64,000 bases of DNA from Paramarasmius palmivorus (GCA_037176845.1 JAYKXP010000007.1:186001-250000); one strand, 5' to 3'. Counted from the first letter of the stretch, positions 1 to 12,954 are shown. Translations and numbers: made by a program. The notes: a model not told the origin generated them from the letters alone.

Positions 1-1901
1 CCTCCTGTGAAACAGAGCTTCGTGGTGAAGATTCGTCTGTCGATTCTGAGTCAACAAAATCTGTCTTCTTGACTTGTGCGACTTCAAGTGTAGACTGAGG
101 CTTATCCTCTGCCTCCCGTCTCGACTGTTCAAGAAGTCCTTCCTCTAAGTCAGTATCCAATCGCTCCAAAGTGATGGCGGTATCTTCATTGCCGCCTTCT
201 CGCTCCTTGGTTAACTGGGGCATGTGAGAATTCAGGTATTTCAGTCTCGGCTATAAAGCACTCACTGCTACATAGAGAGCTGAACCAATGATGATCAAAG
301 TTCCGATGATGGAAAGCAATGACGGCGTAGTGTGGAACCAGATCCTCTCAAAAATGGATGCAAAGACGATCTGCCGGCTCCATCGTTATTCGGGACACAA
401 AAAGACGAGAAGATAAAGCAGACCTGCGTATAAATAGCCATCGTCGCACGGCCTGCGGCCTCGCGTTGTAAGCCCATAGTCAGCAAAACCTTGTACATGT
501 GGCAACTTGTTAGATAAAACTGTTCTTGTCCCGATATTACATAGCTCCACTTACTTGTGCTGTGAAACCGAAAACCCCAATGACAAGCAGGAGAAGAGCC
601 CAAAGCCAGCGGGTGGGTAGAACGAATGGGGTCCGTGTGACTATCATTCTGGAGTGTTGTTTGAGGACATTGGATTGAATTAGAGTATCTGCTGGACGTA
701 CCCTACACTGGTGACAATAACGCACTGTAGAGCGAAGGAGGACATGGAATGCATGTGGTGGGCACGTTTACCGATTGCACGGATACTGGTGTCTGTTTTT
801 GGGTCAGAAACAAGAAGAGAATGACATTGTGGTCCGGCTTACAAGCACCTGTGGATCCTAGTACTCCAAGAAGAGAGACACTAACGGAAATTATAAAAGT
901 AAGCTTGCTAATCATATAGACCGAAGCGCATAAAACCTCACCCAACGGCCAATAGTCTCTGTTCTGAGGTGGCCTCATTGGGGACCACACTAGACGACTG
1001 CGAGTCCTCTGGGGTGAACTCCGGGTCTAATATGTCAGCGGCCGACCCAAACAGTGACGCAGGTCGAGCAATCAAAATAACACCAAGTAAACTGAAGACT
1101 ATAAGGTGGTGTTAACTTGTCATCGTAGAAGACATGCAATATACGCTACGCACGTCCAGCAAATGCTTGAGATTTCACAAACTTTTCATTTAGAAATAGT
1201 GCACCGGCAAGCGCAGTGCACAGTGGAGAAAGGAATGTCAAGACTGTCGCATCTGAGAGTGAAAGGTACTGCAGTGCTTCGTATACTCCAAACACGCCAA
1301 AGAATCTGCTCGTTATCTTGAGATTTGGCATATTTTGTATTCAAAGCGAAGAACGTACCCAAAGAAGCCTCTCAGAAACAACAAGAACCGCACGCCTTTA
1401 GGGCCAAGATAGGGGTTTTCCACGCCGGTGTAGAGCCTAAGTTCACCAAGCTGAGAAAGGTTGATCACCCAAAATCAAACGGAAACGCACATGTAAGCCA
1501 TGCTGAAAGCGTATGTTACACCCTGGATGCAGAAGTAATTAGTAAAACATGCTAAGGACAAGCTCAGTCTAAATCGCATCGACCTGGCGTATGAGAATGA
1601 GCTGGAATGTATGACTGTCAGAAAGAACTTGATTGGATCGTACAGAACCTACTTCGAATACAGGCACCGGAGGATCAATAGTATTCAGCTTTTTCACCGC
1701 GACATTTACAAGTGACAACGATGCCTGAGACCCTACGACAAGGATCAGCCCACAATTGACAACGAGGAATGTTTTGATTGCGAGAATTGCCCGATTTTCG
1801 AGCATCATAGTTTGTAGACGACGCCCAAAATACGATTTTGTCGGTTGCCTCTGATTTTCGTCGGTTTCATCGCTAGAAAGGGGAGAATAGCCCTGTGCCA
1901 T
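1..1901 (-). CDS. EamA/DMT-family multispanning transporter (SLC35G-like), 3' end outside window
   Basis: A drug/metabolite-transporter-superfamily membrane protein, probably moving a small solute across an internal or plasma membrane; the substrate cannot be read from sequence. At least eight short exons run leftward. Hydrophobic segments appear in EamA order: a first helix around 1730-1790, a Y-x-A-L-x-Y-L-S-L-S-D-A-T-V motif (about 1230-1290), then ALAGALFLNEKF, and in the second half LWALLLLVIGVFGF, an R-x-A-G-R-A-T-M-A-I-Y helix (420-480) and the last helix LLSIIGTLIIIGSALYV (270-330). The charged C-terminal tail (E/D/S-rich) leaves the window at base 1. I chose the ATG at 1901 (MAQGYSPLSSDE); an open frame continues upstream to about 1958 without an ATG, so an extra 5' exon is possible. 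The intron at about 364-416 fits the phase exactly. Family assignment is firm; SLC35G is the closest type I recall. Confidence 0.85.
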
Positions 1902-3241
1902 AGAGGGCAGAAGGTCGTGTCGGTCGTAAAGAGGAAGTAAAGAGGGTTGGCTCTGCACAAGGCTGCAAGCCTATCCAGGGTGGATTGTTCGCGAAGTCGG
2001 CAGTATGACGGCACTACGCGAGCCAATCGCAAAGGCAACATCTTCTCACGAATGGGTCAGTTACTCTTCCTCTTTAGTGCTGGCTTTCAGTGCTGCAGTC
2101 GATGGCCGAAAGCAAATCACTCTTCCTGACTCTTCTTATCTATTGTTAGCAGGCAGGACTTGGGCAACCCGTCGACGAATCTTCTCAGCTCGAACGCAAC
2201 GATATCCACACGATGTTGACAATGTTACTCGATTGTCGTGGATTTTTCTGTTGTGCGCTCATGGTGACCGTGGCGCATTAGACATCTTCATATTTACGTA
2301 TGCTTCTCAGCAAACTCACGATCCGAGATTTAGCCTGTTTGTTGTTTGTCGATTGTGGAAGCCTAAGGTGGAAACATGATGGAACTACATCGACGTGACT
2401 TTGCGCCCTGCAATCGCGCCCTTCAACTTGAATCGCGGCGCCCAGGCCTTTCATCTCGCGCCCAAGATCTCGATGATCATCAAACGCTCATATCGTCAGG
2501 CTAGCGTGGAAGATCACTCTGAGCGCAGGCGCCCAACCTTTCTCAACATGAATTTTCCGTTCCTTCGCAAGTATTATCCTGAGGCTCCAGCTGCCTTCAA
2601 TCATACCCCTGTCCGAGCTCCATCAACCCACGTAAAAACTACCATGTGTGTTTTCCGCCCAAGACCCTCCGCTGAACACCGCTGGTATCTCCGCTCCCGT
2701 CAACTGGCTAACTGGACGTTTTGACATCGGGTTTCACCGTTCTCACCACCGAATCCGACACTTTTGACGTCACGGCAGGTTCCCGAGGACTTCCTGCTTA
2801 TACGGAAGCGCCGAAACGCGAAATCTGCATTTTTTGCTCTTTATTTTCATCTCGGCTTCACTTTTCTCCCTAGCGTGGTAGTAGCAGGGTCTTCATCTCA
2901 ATCATGAGCACATCGACCACACGTAATGAATACGGCGGACTAAGGCGGAATAACGTTATAACAGGAAAGGATGATAGAAATACAATTCGTGTCTGTACTA
3001 AGCGATACAAAAAACCCATAAAATCCAACAGCTTCTACGACCTGCGGCTTGTATCTAGCAGTACTTGCGACGATAATAAAGTAATTTATGATACATCTGG
3101 GATATGTGAGTAAAGAGATTGTAGAATCTAATAGAACATTAAGTGGGGTCACGGAGGAATACAGTCGAGTCGCGACCCGAAGGCTATGGTATCCACGAAA
3201 GCAATAAGACAAAAAGAGAGAAGAGAAGGAAACTGAGGTTA
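1902..3241. other. 1.3 kb gap without a convincing gene
   Basis: Upstream of the EamA gene and downstream of the next leftward gene. Open frames of 60-124 codons lie on both strands (for example 2005-2379, 2395-2724 and 2904-3113 on the plus strand), but none shows recognisable family motifs or supported exon joins. A perfect CRE-like palindrome is present at 2765-2772 and a pyrimidine-rich run follows to about 2880, so a promoter for a short rightward transcript starting at the ATG at 2904 is conceivable but unsupported. Confidence 0.5.
2765..2772. promoter_or_regulatory. CRE-like palindrome TGACGTCA
   Basis: Exact 8-base ATF/CREB-type bZIP site in an intergenic stretch. No confident gene start lies directly downstream, so its target is unknown; an 8-mer can also occur by chance. 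Confidence 0.3.
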
Positions 3242-4798
3242 CTACCGGTACACGGAGGCACGGGACTGCCGACAGAGTCTCAACTGAGGTTGCCAGGACC
3301 CCATAGAGACGTGGTGCATACTAACAAGCACCAAGTCCTCTAATTTAATGTAAGACGATCCAGGACCACCCACGCGCCATCTCTGATCGGCATCTTCTTC
3401 GAGATGCTGGTTTTGTCGTTCCTAAGATCGTACGGGATCAGTATCATCATGCTAAAGACCAAGACAACAGACTCACGGCAATAAATCTTTGAACGCACTT
3501 CGCCACGTTCTTAGCAAGTTTCGCCTTGGTGATAGGGCCCGGAGGACTCTTAAAATCTTTTGTTGGAATTTGACGACTCCATTGACGATATCCAGGCCAC
3601 TGGAAAGTAGAATATATGGTTAGACGCGCTTTTAACCTTTTTAGGCGCCGCTGAAATACTCCGTACCTCGAGACGAATAGAAACGCTAGGTCCCCGACCT
3701 TCAAAAACCGTTTCATCCCGATTTTCAAGTCTTCTGACGCGGGAATGCAGAGCGTCAGTCAATGAAATGCCACATTCACTCGGGTTGTTAGCCCAAAAGT
3801 AGATCGGAGGGTCAAGCTCCACCTCCTCGACATATCGGCGCCTGTCAGAGTTGGTGTGCGGCTTGTACATTGCCTGTGGGATGAAGGGACTGGGCGTCAC
3901 CGAAAAAGGAAGACTGAGCGCTGCCTTGAAGAACTCCAGCTGCTCTCGGTGAGAATAAAGGCGTTGGGGCTGCTGGAGACATATGGATGCATCGGTGACA
4001 AAATTCTTCCGAATTTTCTGGAGTGCGCTCACCTGCGGATGCGCGAACAACAAAGATCCAGAATCGTTATTCTCACTCGGAGGCGGAGCCGGCGCGCTGG
4101 TCTCTGAGTTTTCGGGTGTTGCTGGAGGCGAAAGATGGGCGTTGCTCCCCTGATAGGGCGAGGGTGATAGGTGTTCATGAGATCCAGCGGGCGAGATCTG
4201 ACGGCTGGCGGCGTTGGGGTACTGATGAATGTTGTATTGGGAATAATGATATGGTGGATGCGCCGAGTCTGCAATGTACGTATTGTTATACGAGGTCGAT
4301 GGCACGGGGGTGTTCACCATGGCGGTCGAATGTAAATTCTGCGACCAGCCAGGGTCATGATATGATGTCGAAGTTAATTGATATGAGCCATGAGATGCTG
4401 GCGTTGGCGTTTGCGAGGCCGGCGTCTCTACGCCAATCCCAGGGTATAATTGCTGTGGTGATCCAGAAGACTGCCAGGAGGTATATTGGGGAGAATAATG
4501 TCCTCCTTTCATAACGGTTGAACTGTCGATCGAGTTGTCAATCGAGATTATGGCCCAAAAAAACTTTCTTACTGGTTGGTCGTAGAGATTGTAGGATACA
4601 GTGGGGGTAGACATGGCGCGAGGCGAACTTTGAGAGTAGTTGACCCCAGACGGCGGATGCAAGGATGGAGGCGTTCTAGATGGAGACCTCTCAGCTTGGG
4701 GGGATCTGTAAAGGGAGGAACGATGAGCTAGGGGAGCGCATTATAAGAAGTCATGCTCACTGCATTGGTACCGCCGCACCCTTGGAGGAATTCGACAT
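3242..4798 (-). CDS. Conserved basidiomycete protein of unknown function, Ser/Pro/Tyr-rich N-terminus
   Basis: I do not know a named domain for it. The N-terminal half is low complexity (P, S, Y, Q, T), like many fungal transcription regulators. The C-terminal half has a dense conserved-looking core: PPIYFWANNPSECGISLTDA, then LHSRVRRLENRDETVFEGRG, then RLEWPGYRQWSRQIPTKDF and, after one more intron, IKLEDLVLVSMHHVSMGSWQ. Start: a 38-base first exon begins at the ATG at 4798 and joins by a phase-2 intron to the exon beginning at about 4698 (Q-S-P-Q-A-E-R). An intron near 3599-3665 has to be removed to read through the core, and another (55 bases) precedes the last exon. One internal intron in the N-terminal half (about 4465-4573) is ambiguous. 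The Trp/aromatic-rich core resembles a DNA- or protein-binding fold, but that is only inference. Confidence 0.7.
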
Positions 4799-5574
4799 GG
4801 AAACTTGAAGCGTAAGGAACGACTTTTATACCTTTCACAGCCACCCTCCCGTTTTTGACTTCCCATGTTGGTCGCGTGTATGTCCGGAGTTCGAGGCGTG
4901 GGATGCTGTGAACTATTCAAAAGGCACGATTGATTTATGTGATCAAGTCACTGAAGCACCGTCATCCGCCTACTTGTCCATATAGGCACAATTTACTTGG
5001 AGAAAAGTTGCCGAATCTGCTATCAATAATCCTTTCCTTTCCTTGATACCACTTCGGGAATTGTAAAAGACCAGATAAAGTACACAGCATTGGCAGCTGC
5101 TTCTATCGAGTAATCATCGGAAATGTCGACGAAGGTGTAGAGATGGATGTCTTCGGAAGTGCCCAGATTGTTCGACAGGAAAGCGGTATAGAAACGTACA
5201 TGACTCGAACCGCGGAGCTCAGAAGCCAAGAAAGGCAACAGGCGAGAAAAACGCGCCCGGAAACACAGCATAGCGAATTAGATTTTGAACATTCGGGAGA
5301 ACAAAGGTCGCGACTCGGTGGAAAATACCCCGTAACACTCCACGAGATATCAGAGAAGTTGAGACGAGTCGGAAGTAAAAAAAGGGCGAAACAGATGACA
5401 AGGTGAGCCTAAGAAACTGTTTCTACGGGAAAGAGACAAAATCAGCTCAAGAGTAGTGATGACCTTCGGGATCTGATTGTCGGAGGCTATTTCCTAAATA
5501 GGGAGTTGGTTCCCACACCGCGTACAGCGCTCAACACAGCAATTGCTGTTTACCGTGCTCACAAACTCCATACC
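4799..5574. other. Intergenic region between two divergent genes
   Basis: 776 bases separating the leftward unnamed gene from the rightward LEO1 gene. It holds short overlapping open frames on both strands (5023-5271 minus, 5143-5406 plus) with no family motif. I see nothing else; it most likely contains both promoters and 5' leaders. Confidence 0.5.
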
Positions 5575-7202
5575 ATGTCGTCTTTAGCTGGCGCGTTGAT
5601 TCCACCAGAATCTTCCTTGTCGTCCCAGGCACAGTCAGGCTATGACTACACCACTTCAAACCATGATCACATGCAGGAAAATTCGGAAGACGAACAAGAA
5701 GAGCAACCTCATGATGAAGAGATGAATGACTTGTTTGGTAATGAAGCAGACGGAGATGTTGAAGAGGCGAGGGAGAACAAGTAGGTCCTAAAAAGTCAAT
5801 TACTTGCAGCTCAACCTAAAACATCAATCCAAACGCGCAGTACTACCAGGGACAATTCTGAAATCATCTCTGAGGAGGCCGACGCCGAGGCCGAACAACG
5901 CAGGGCACTAGAGTACGGAGAAGACGAAGAGCCTGCGGATGTCGCTGTCGAAGTAAAAGAAGCCGACGTATCGTTCCCGAATTTGCCGGTACCTACCAGC
6001 TCGAACGGTGAGGTGAGTTGGCTGGTTGTGCACAATACAGTCGTGTCTCACCTGATTCTCCAGAGTTGGGTCATTCGCATGCCTAACTTTGTCAAAGTGG
6101 ATTCGAAACCATTTCATCCCGATACATACATTGGGCCCGAGCAAGAAGATGAAGAAGCGCAGCCCGCAGAAACACTACGAGAGAAAAGCATGATCGTAAA
6201 GCTCAATGTAGAAAACACGGTTCGCTGGCGATGGGTTAAGGACCAATCAGGCGCAGACGTAAGTTTTGGTTCAGTTATCGGACACACATTCCACCTAAAA
6301 TTCGACCTGTCCAGAAACGAGAATCAAACAGTCGGATAATTCGTTGGTCTGACGGAACACTCAGTCTCCGACTGGGCAAAGAACTGTTCGACATAACTCA
6401 AAGTATTGATACTGCCGGAGGGGTTCCTCGCAACATTGGTCCCACAGCGTCTCAGTCTCAGCAGACTGACAATCCACTTCGGAAGCCCCAAGGGCTTACA
6501 TACCTTGTCGCTCAGCACAAACGTTCCCAAGTCTTACAAGCCGAGGCAGTCATCACCGGCCAGATGACTCTTCGTCCTACAGGCATGCAATCTGAAACAC
6601 ACAGGATGTTGGTTCGCGCAGTTGGACAAAAACACAACAAGGTGGCGCGACTCCGCATGGCACCAGACCCACAGGTTGATCCCGAAAGGGAAAAGATGGA
6701 ATTGATGAAGTTGGACGCGAAAAAATCGAAACGGAAATCCAGTGTTGATAGTGGTTTCGCGCGCAAACGGAGGGCTCCGTTTAGGCGAGCAGAACCGGAC
6801 TATGATGATGATGATGAAGACGTCTTCCGTCAATCAGATGAAGATGATGATGGTAAAGGGTCAAGCGCTGCAAAAGGTAAACGGAAAAGAGACGAAGAAA
6901 AGAGCGGGTATCAAGAGGACGATTTTCTTGTTGCTGATGATTCGGACGATGACGCTGAGTATACTTCGAACCGCAAACGACGGGACGAGGAAGAGGAAGA
7001 TCCGTTGGACAAGCTTGACGCTAAAATACAACGGGCTGAAAAAGGGAAACGCGCAGATTCGGACGAAGACGCTGAGGGAGAAGATGTGGGAATGGATGTT
7101 GAAAGTGAAGAGGAGGAAGAGCATCGAGTACGAAAGGCAGGGGGCGCTGGATCACGAAGACGACAGCAGCCGTTGTATGATGATGACGACGAAGACGAAT
7201 GA
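5575..7202 (+). CDS. LEO1: RNA polymerase-associated protein LEO1 (Paf1 complex)
   Basis: LEO1 is a subunit of the nuclear Paf1 complex, which travels with RNA polymerase II and promotes histone modification and elongation. Four exons can be joined in phase: 5575-5780, 5841-6012, 6064-6258 and 6315-7202, giving about 486 residues. The N-terminus is acidic (E/D-rich, with DEEMNDLFG). The LEO1 core starts at the segment MPNFVKVDSKPFHPDTY and continues through ENTVRWRWVKD, the post-intron RIIRWSDGTLSLRLG, ELFDIT and TYLVAQHKRSQVLQAEAVI, all typical of the family. The C-terminal third is a charged, lysine-rich then Asp/Glu-rich tail ending in a run of acidic residues, also typical. The start is the first ATG of the frame. 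No abnormality was seen. Confidence 0.96.
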
Positions 7203-7252
7203 TAGCATTCAAATACATCATTCTCGGGTGTTGTAAAGTACAGCTCATCAAT

Positions 7253-9430
7253 TCATCTTCTAGTAGCACCTGGCATATCTTTGAGCACACCATCGTCACC
7301 CCAACGACCCATGGGCTTAATTTCGTCAACCACCGCCTGGTTTGCTGGATTGTCTTTCAATAGATTATGGAGAGTAAATATCGCATGCTCCCGCAGATCT
7401 ACCATGACATGTTAACAAGAGAAGTAAGAGAAGAGAACGCAGACTCACAGGGGTTTCGCTCATCAATGACACACAGGTTCATTACAACCTCGATGCCCCC
7501 GCAATTTCGTACGCGGTCTTGCACCGCTTTATTTTCGTGAGATAAGATCCCCAATAAACGTACAAGGTCTCGTTTCAAATAGGAAAACCCAGCGCTTCCT
7601 GCTGCTGTTGAAGGAGATGGCTGTGCCTCCGTTGGCGCAGATGCTGATGCTGTAGCCGTGGTGGGCTCGATAGGTTTCCCGAAATTGATACGTGGTAAAA
7701 ACTTATCAAGTAGACGCAAAATCTCTTGATCCAAACAAGTGTCAGTGGCTCGATAATTTCGGACCGCCGAACGAGCGTGATATTCACCTATGATGTTCTC
7801 AACAAATCCCGCTCCTCCATTGTAATGATCCTTGTAGAAGACATCAACATCCGTGGGAATTTCGGTCGAGGTTAGGTCGGTTCCGTGAGTTGCCAGTAAG
7901 ATGCTGACAATACATTGAGTGACAAGGACAAATGTTTCGCAGACTTTTGGTAGCATCACGTCGAGCTCGGCTGGGGGTGACACCGGTGAGATATTCATAA
8001 CAGAGGAGGTCGGCGATTCGACCTCGGAAGGAGATGGTCGAAGTGCTCGGCGAATAGCGCTTTGAGCATAGGCCGACAATGAGCTGAAACAATCAGCCAG
8101 CATGGGGACGAGTTTCGTGTGGATCTTTGATATTCTGGGACTGGCACTCGGGGACTCGGTCGGCGATGATTGCAAGTAGGAATCAACAATCTTCAAAAGG
8201 GTAGTTTGATGAGGTGTAACAACCTCCCCTGGGCTTTGAAATGATGAGCTTGATCTAGAGCCACGTTGCGAGCTGATCTTACATCGAGAGTCTTTGATAT
8301 AGATCAGGAACAAGTCCGACCTCTAATATCCGCGTGAAAATGTGATACCTAAGAGACGCATTTAGAGGGCTGATATCGAGTAGACCAATGACACCCACCC
8401 TGCATCAAAGGCCCGTCCACCTTCGCTACTTTCGTCCTCCTCGTAGAGCTTTACCATGCCATCGAGTAGGAAGACACAAATACGGGCGCCAATGGGGGTC
8501 CTCGTGAGCATTTTGCTATCGTCGTTCAGCTCCTGTTCAAGAAGAACGAAAGGCACCTTACGTCCGCGTCCTACTATCACTAATACAGTTTAGAATGAGG
8601 GTGAGGACTGCTAAAAGAATACGGTTGTCTGTCGACGATAGCAAGCGTCTATCTTGATGATGATCAGAGAGTCACACTGAACGTGAATTCAACGTGCACT
8701 TACATTATCACTACTTGATCTTCCGGTAGATTAAGATAGGTTTCCCATAGTTTAGACATTAGAGCATCGTTTCCTGTAACCATGTTGGATAGAGTCTGTG
8801 TTAGTAGCCGCGCTGCAAATAGGGCTTTAATGGAGTATGAGATAGTGTTCTCCTTTTCGACTTTGGCGACAAACCATCCTTGTCCTGCATGGAGGACCAC
8901 GACGTGTAGTAATGTATCAACCTCCTCAACTCGGGTTCGTTTTCACTGCGCGGCTCAAGAGAGTAAGCTTCGCACAAGTCTTAGAGAGGAAGTGGTTTGA
9001 CATACTATGCCCGCTGTTGGTTGTAAGGGACACCGGCCACAAGATTTCTGGTAAATCTAGCCAGGCTGATGCACACTGAGCTGAGATTTTGATTCCGGTT
9101 GATTTCTTTTGATTCAGTTTCTTCTGAACCTGAGTCGTCGTCGCCGTCCCAGAACGTTAGCTGTGCGCGAACGAGGTCTCGCCATAGCTTTCGTACATCG
9201 CTCCACAAAGATACACTTTCGGACCCGAGGGATTTTCTATCGAAAGGTCAGAGTGTGAACATGCAGACCTGTACGGTGTAAGCTTGCCTCAAATTCTCGT
9301 TCTGGGCGAGCTCGCCGGCTATCTCATCGAGTGTATCAATGAGCGAGGAGCGACTTGCAGATCCATGAACATCAAATTTTGCACAGGAATCCTTGAGACG
9401 AGTAATATAGTCGGGATTACCAGAGGGCAT
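7253..9430 (-). CDS. ATXN10: Ataxin-10 family armadillo-repeat protein
   Basis: A helical-repeat protein of the ataxin-10 family, linked in other fungi to cytokinesis or septation. The diagnostic C-terminal ataxin-10 domain is plain: DLVRLLGILSHENKAVQDRV, RNCGGIEVVMNLCVIDERNP, then after one intron LREHAIFTLHNLLKDNPANQ, ending GRWGDDGVLKDMPGATRR at the stop (7253). Upstream exons carry LWSDVRKLWRDLVRAQLTFW, SSVCISLARFTRNLVAGVPY and a segment ending AARLLTQTLSNMVTGNDALM. The start ATG at 9430 opens MPSGNPDYITRLKDSC. A serine/proline-rich insert at about 8100-8250 is likely a disordered loop. It is convergent with LEO1 (gap of 50 bases) and divergent from VMA12 (gap of 125 bases), so the last two probably share a promoter. 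Internal exon borders between 8300 and 9250 were only partly traced. Confidence 0.9.
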
Positions 9431-9555
9431 TGTGGAGGAACTGAGAAGAGCTGGATACTCCCTCGAGTCCGATTGCGGCGGTACCTAATAAGTATTTGTA
9501 TCTTGATCCCGAACCATCATCTCTACCGCCTGTCAATAACCTCGCCTCTCTAGAT

Positions 9556-10292
9556 ATGTCAGACGCCTTGAATCAACTCAATGTGTCTTTAGAAACACAC
9601 CTTGTGGACACTCTCCGTCAGCTTCATCCTGTCCTGCCATCCCACCACCAGGCGCAGCTTACCCCATATCTCTCATCTCAGCGACCCGACAAGATCCCGT
9701 ATGCACTGCTTCAATCTATCTCACAATGGACTAGGTCGACTTCGGGATCCCAAGCTTTTCTCCACCATTCTCCAAAGTTAAATCCGCGAGGCTATACCAT
9801 GATTGCTCTTCTCGCAGGAGCAACAACGTCACCTGAACGACAGTTTGCACCGTATGAACCTCCCAAGGAACCTGAGCAGCTGGCGCAAGAGAAGAAAAAG
9901 GAAAGGAAGGCTATAGCGGCTATCATCAATGGTGTATTCAGCGTTGTTGGCACAGCTATAGCAGCTTGGTGGGGCTCCGAAAGGGCGGGGTGGAGGAACG
10001 AGTGGGTACGTGGCATCGCCTCAACCCGATATGCCTCGCTTATCTATTCATTCTACAGAGACTACTCTTCGCATTCTTTGCAGCGGTCACGGTTGCGTTC
10101 ACCGAGACCGTGCTGTATATTATTTGGCAATCCAGACAACATTCGGTTCAGAAATCTCCCCAACGATACGATCGCCTGAAAAAACGCGATAGTCCTGAGC
10201 CTATTGGGGATACACAGCAGGAAGTTCTTGAAGAAAAGACGCAGGATGGTTTGCGACAACGACGGGCACCGCCCTCAGGAAAATATTCGTAA
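9556..10292 (+). CDS. VMA12: V-ATPase assembly factor VMA12 (TMEM199 family)
   Basis: ER membrane protein needed to assemble the V0 sector of the vacuolar proton pump, acting with VMA22 and VMA21. Two exons with one intron of about 55 bases (after the Trp codon near 10004) encode about 225 residues. The N-terminal soluble part contains the family stretch DKIPYALLQSISQW and, later, the conserved region with YEPPKEPEQLAQEKKKERK. Two membrane segments follow: IAAIINGVFSVVGTAIAAWW and, after the intron, LLFAFFAAVTVAFTETVLYI, with a basic, polar C-terminal tail. The ATG at 9556 is chosen because it opens MSDALNQLNVSLE; the frame upstream has no other ATG. Convergent with the demethylase gene. Confidence 0.93.
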
Positions 10293-10480
10293 AGGTGCAT
10301 ATGCTCTTGTCGTTCTAGTGGCTGTCTACGGGAGGCGGAATGGCATCTATCATTTTACCCATTGAAAGGTGTCTGTACACACGGGATTGTCTAGATACAC
10401 ATTCTCTACAGCGTACAATACAATGCAGTCTCATGAGCAACAATGTCTCGGATATCAGGACAGGAAGACGCTGATTTAAA

Positions 10481-12767
10481 CTATGTCTTCCATTTCCACT
10501 GTTCTACGACGCGTTGTATTCGTTCTCTTTCCAAACCATCCGCTATTTTTCGGACCTTCGTCAACACCTTTTCCTCGCTGCTCACTTCCACCTCTTCGTT
10601 TCCATCCCCATCCTCCAACTCTTTCCAATCCTCCCACTTCTTAGCCCAGTCTGGCCCGTCCGTGTCAGGCTTAGCAGCATGTAGTTTACGATTCCTGGGG
10701 TCGGAAGCTGTCTCTAGAACCTTATCCCAGGGCTTGGGTCTGAAGTTTTTGAACCTCGGTGGCGGCGTCTCTGATGCGCTCTCTGATCCTGCTCGCTTAC
10801 GCTTACGCGTTACTCCTACACCATTGCCATTTGTATGCCCGTTGCGATCGCGAGCGCTACTTTCGTCGTCACTTGTAGATCCTAGGGCATGCTGCACTCT
10901 CCATCGAAGCTCTCTCGCGAGAGCAGGTGCATCTTTCACCCTGTCGTGCGGAACTTGCTCCTTGACCTCCTTCTTCTGAGGCTCTGAGCCACGCTCCAAA
11001 ACACGTGCTTCAGAGACAAGGAAATCGGCAAGAGCAGCAATAGATTCCAATACTCGGGTGGAAAATGAGGTGCCGGCCTTTAGATCTTTCAAAACTTTGT
11101 CGCCAACATACCAGCAAAGCCTGTTTTAGAGGCGAAGATTAGAAATATGAAAAACCAAACGGCGCCATAAGTAACGTACTTTGAAAACAGCGGGAAGCGG
11201 AATTTCTTTGGTACATGAGTCTTGATTTCAATGTCCCGTACTCTCAATTCTGTTTGGAAAAGTATGAGTCACAGACGGTTATAATCGCGAATGGTAGCAC
11301 TTACGAGTAGCAACATTGTATGAATGCAAGAAGTTACCTCCAAAGACAAGTGTATCGACGGGTGTATACTGACGAACTGAATGAGTTATGCATGTCCACA
11401 AAGAGACTGTAGACATACAACAGCGTGTATCCAACCCGTCGGAATAATCATGGTATTGCCTGCGGTGAGAGTGACTTTGACCACTTCATCCACCAGATCA
11501 CCTAGCCATGTTTGACTTTGCATATCACTCCCGGACCAGCGTTCATATGCAGCCAAGTTGGCAGGTGTGGGTCTTATAAAGTAGAAAACCTGTGTAGAGG
11601 TCAAGATTCGAAATTGGGAACTCAGATAGAAGGAATACCTTTGATCCGTCCATAATATGATAGTAGACTGACGATCCAGCAAAGTCGATGTGCCAGTCCT
11701 TAATAGAGCCGTTAGATAATTGTTCCTAGAAGCTCTTTGTCGTACACGTACCGTCCAGGCGCCTTGCACACCCATTAGGCAATAGAGCTGAACTTTAGGA
11801 TACGTGTGTCCTTTGCCCTTCTTGGTACTGGGCCAATAGTTCTCTACCCAATCTAACTCTCGGACCAGTCGCGGAGGAAGAATTCGATCAGCGAGCAAAG
11901 TTCCCGATATCTCCAAGGATATGACGTTCAAGATTTTTTCTCGTTTGTCGGGTTCAGTATTGAAGTATTCCACCCATCTTTTCAGGGTCCAGCCTGGCGC
12001 GGTCGACTGCGATGCAACGTCTTGAGAACCACGAGAGACCGTCAATATGGGAAAGAAATTGAGATGAACAACATACCTATGACCTCGAGCGGAGTATTCT
12101 CTCCGACCAACAACGCGACGTCTTCGACCCCAAATGGCGTATCCGGCATCTTCATCCCCAGTCCATCAGTACTCTCAATAACAATAGGCTCGGTCAAAGC
12201 GTTCTCGTCAGTCTCCACCCATTCCAAACCCACGTCAGCGCCCTCCATACGCTTGAAACAGTCTTCCTTGATGGGTTTGCCTTCCATCATTCGCATCCAC
12301 CGCTGAGGATCAGAAGGAACCCCTGACTCCAGATTGGCGTAGTCCCTCGTCGTCCGCTTTCGTTCTGACTTCCTTGCTGGAGCCTTGTAGGTAATGTGCT
12401 TTTTGGGGTCTTTCTCTCTGCACGCTTTGCAGAACCTAGCATGTGGAGCTGGGTGTGAGTATACGCGTTGTTGTAGTACTTGCAACAATGTAACGTACCA
12501 CTTGTCCACTGTACTAAGTTCTTCCTCGTGTCCTGTACATCTCCAATGGTACCAAACCTTGCATGCACCACACATTGCCCACTCCTCCGTATCCCGTGTT
12601 TCAGTAGCTACATCACCAATCTCCTTCGGACATGCAGGGCATCTTTCGGGCTCTTCTTCAGCAGGTTTACTGGTTCCTCCTTCGGGTTCATTGGCATTGG
12701 ATGGGGACGCTGAACGCGCAGCATTTCCGTTCGCATTTGTTCGGCCTGAACGTCGTCGACCAGCCAT
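10481..12767 (-). CDS. JHD1: JmjC histone demethylase with PHD finger (JHD1/KDM2-like)
   Basis: Fe(II)/2-oxoglutarate-dependent histone lysine demethylase of the JHD1 class, expected to act on methylated H3K36 in the nucleus. Domain order: a basic N-terminus, a PHD finger (CPAC, MCGACKVWYHWRCTGH, then FCKAC after an intron), a linker, then a JmjC domain with the iron ligands in DWHIDFAGSSVYYHI and GWIHAVVTPVDTLVFGGNF, followed by FLHSYNVATQLRVRDIEI, which is characteristic of JHD1. The C-terminal 200 residues are charged and rich in K/R and E. Start ATG at 12767 (MAGRRRSGRTN); an upstream in-frame Met (from a non-ATG frame) was rejected. Seven or so short introns are visible. All catalytic residues appear present, so activity is expected. 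Confidence 0.93.
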
Positions 12768-12954
12768 CGTCGCGGTGAGTGAAGATACAGTAATTTGAGC
12801 ACGTGACATGTAACAAACGAAGTTCAAGGTTCAAAACTTCAAACGCCTGGCCAGAACCAGGCTCCAGCCCAACTTGGCAGAAATATGAGACTGAATTATT
12901 ATCTAAACTCCCGCAGCGTTCTCCAAAGATACAGCTTTAATACAAGCCTGTCCA

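Noticed and set aside
2005..2724. Two plus-strand frames of 124 and 109 codons
   Set aside because: No motif, no supporting splice structure and atypical amino-acid composition; kept only as part of the gap description.
10443..10979. 178-codon plus-strand frame with an apparent signal-like Ser/Leu-rich sequence
   Set aside because: Antisense to the C-terminus of the JmjC demethylase, where the minus strand is clearly coding.
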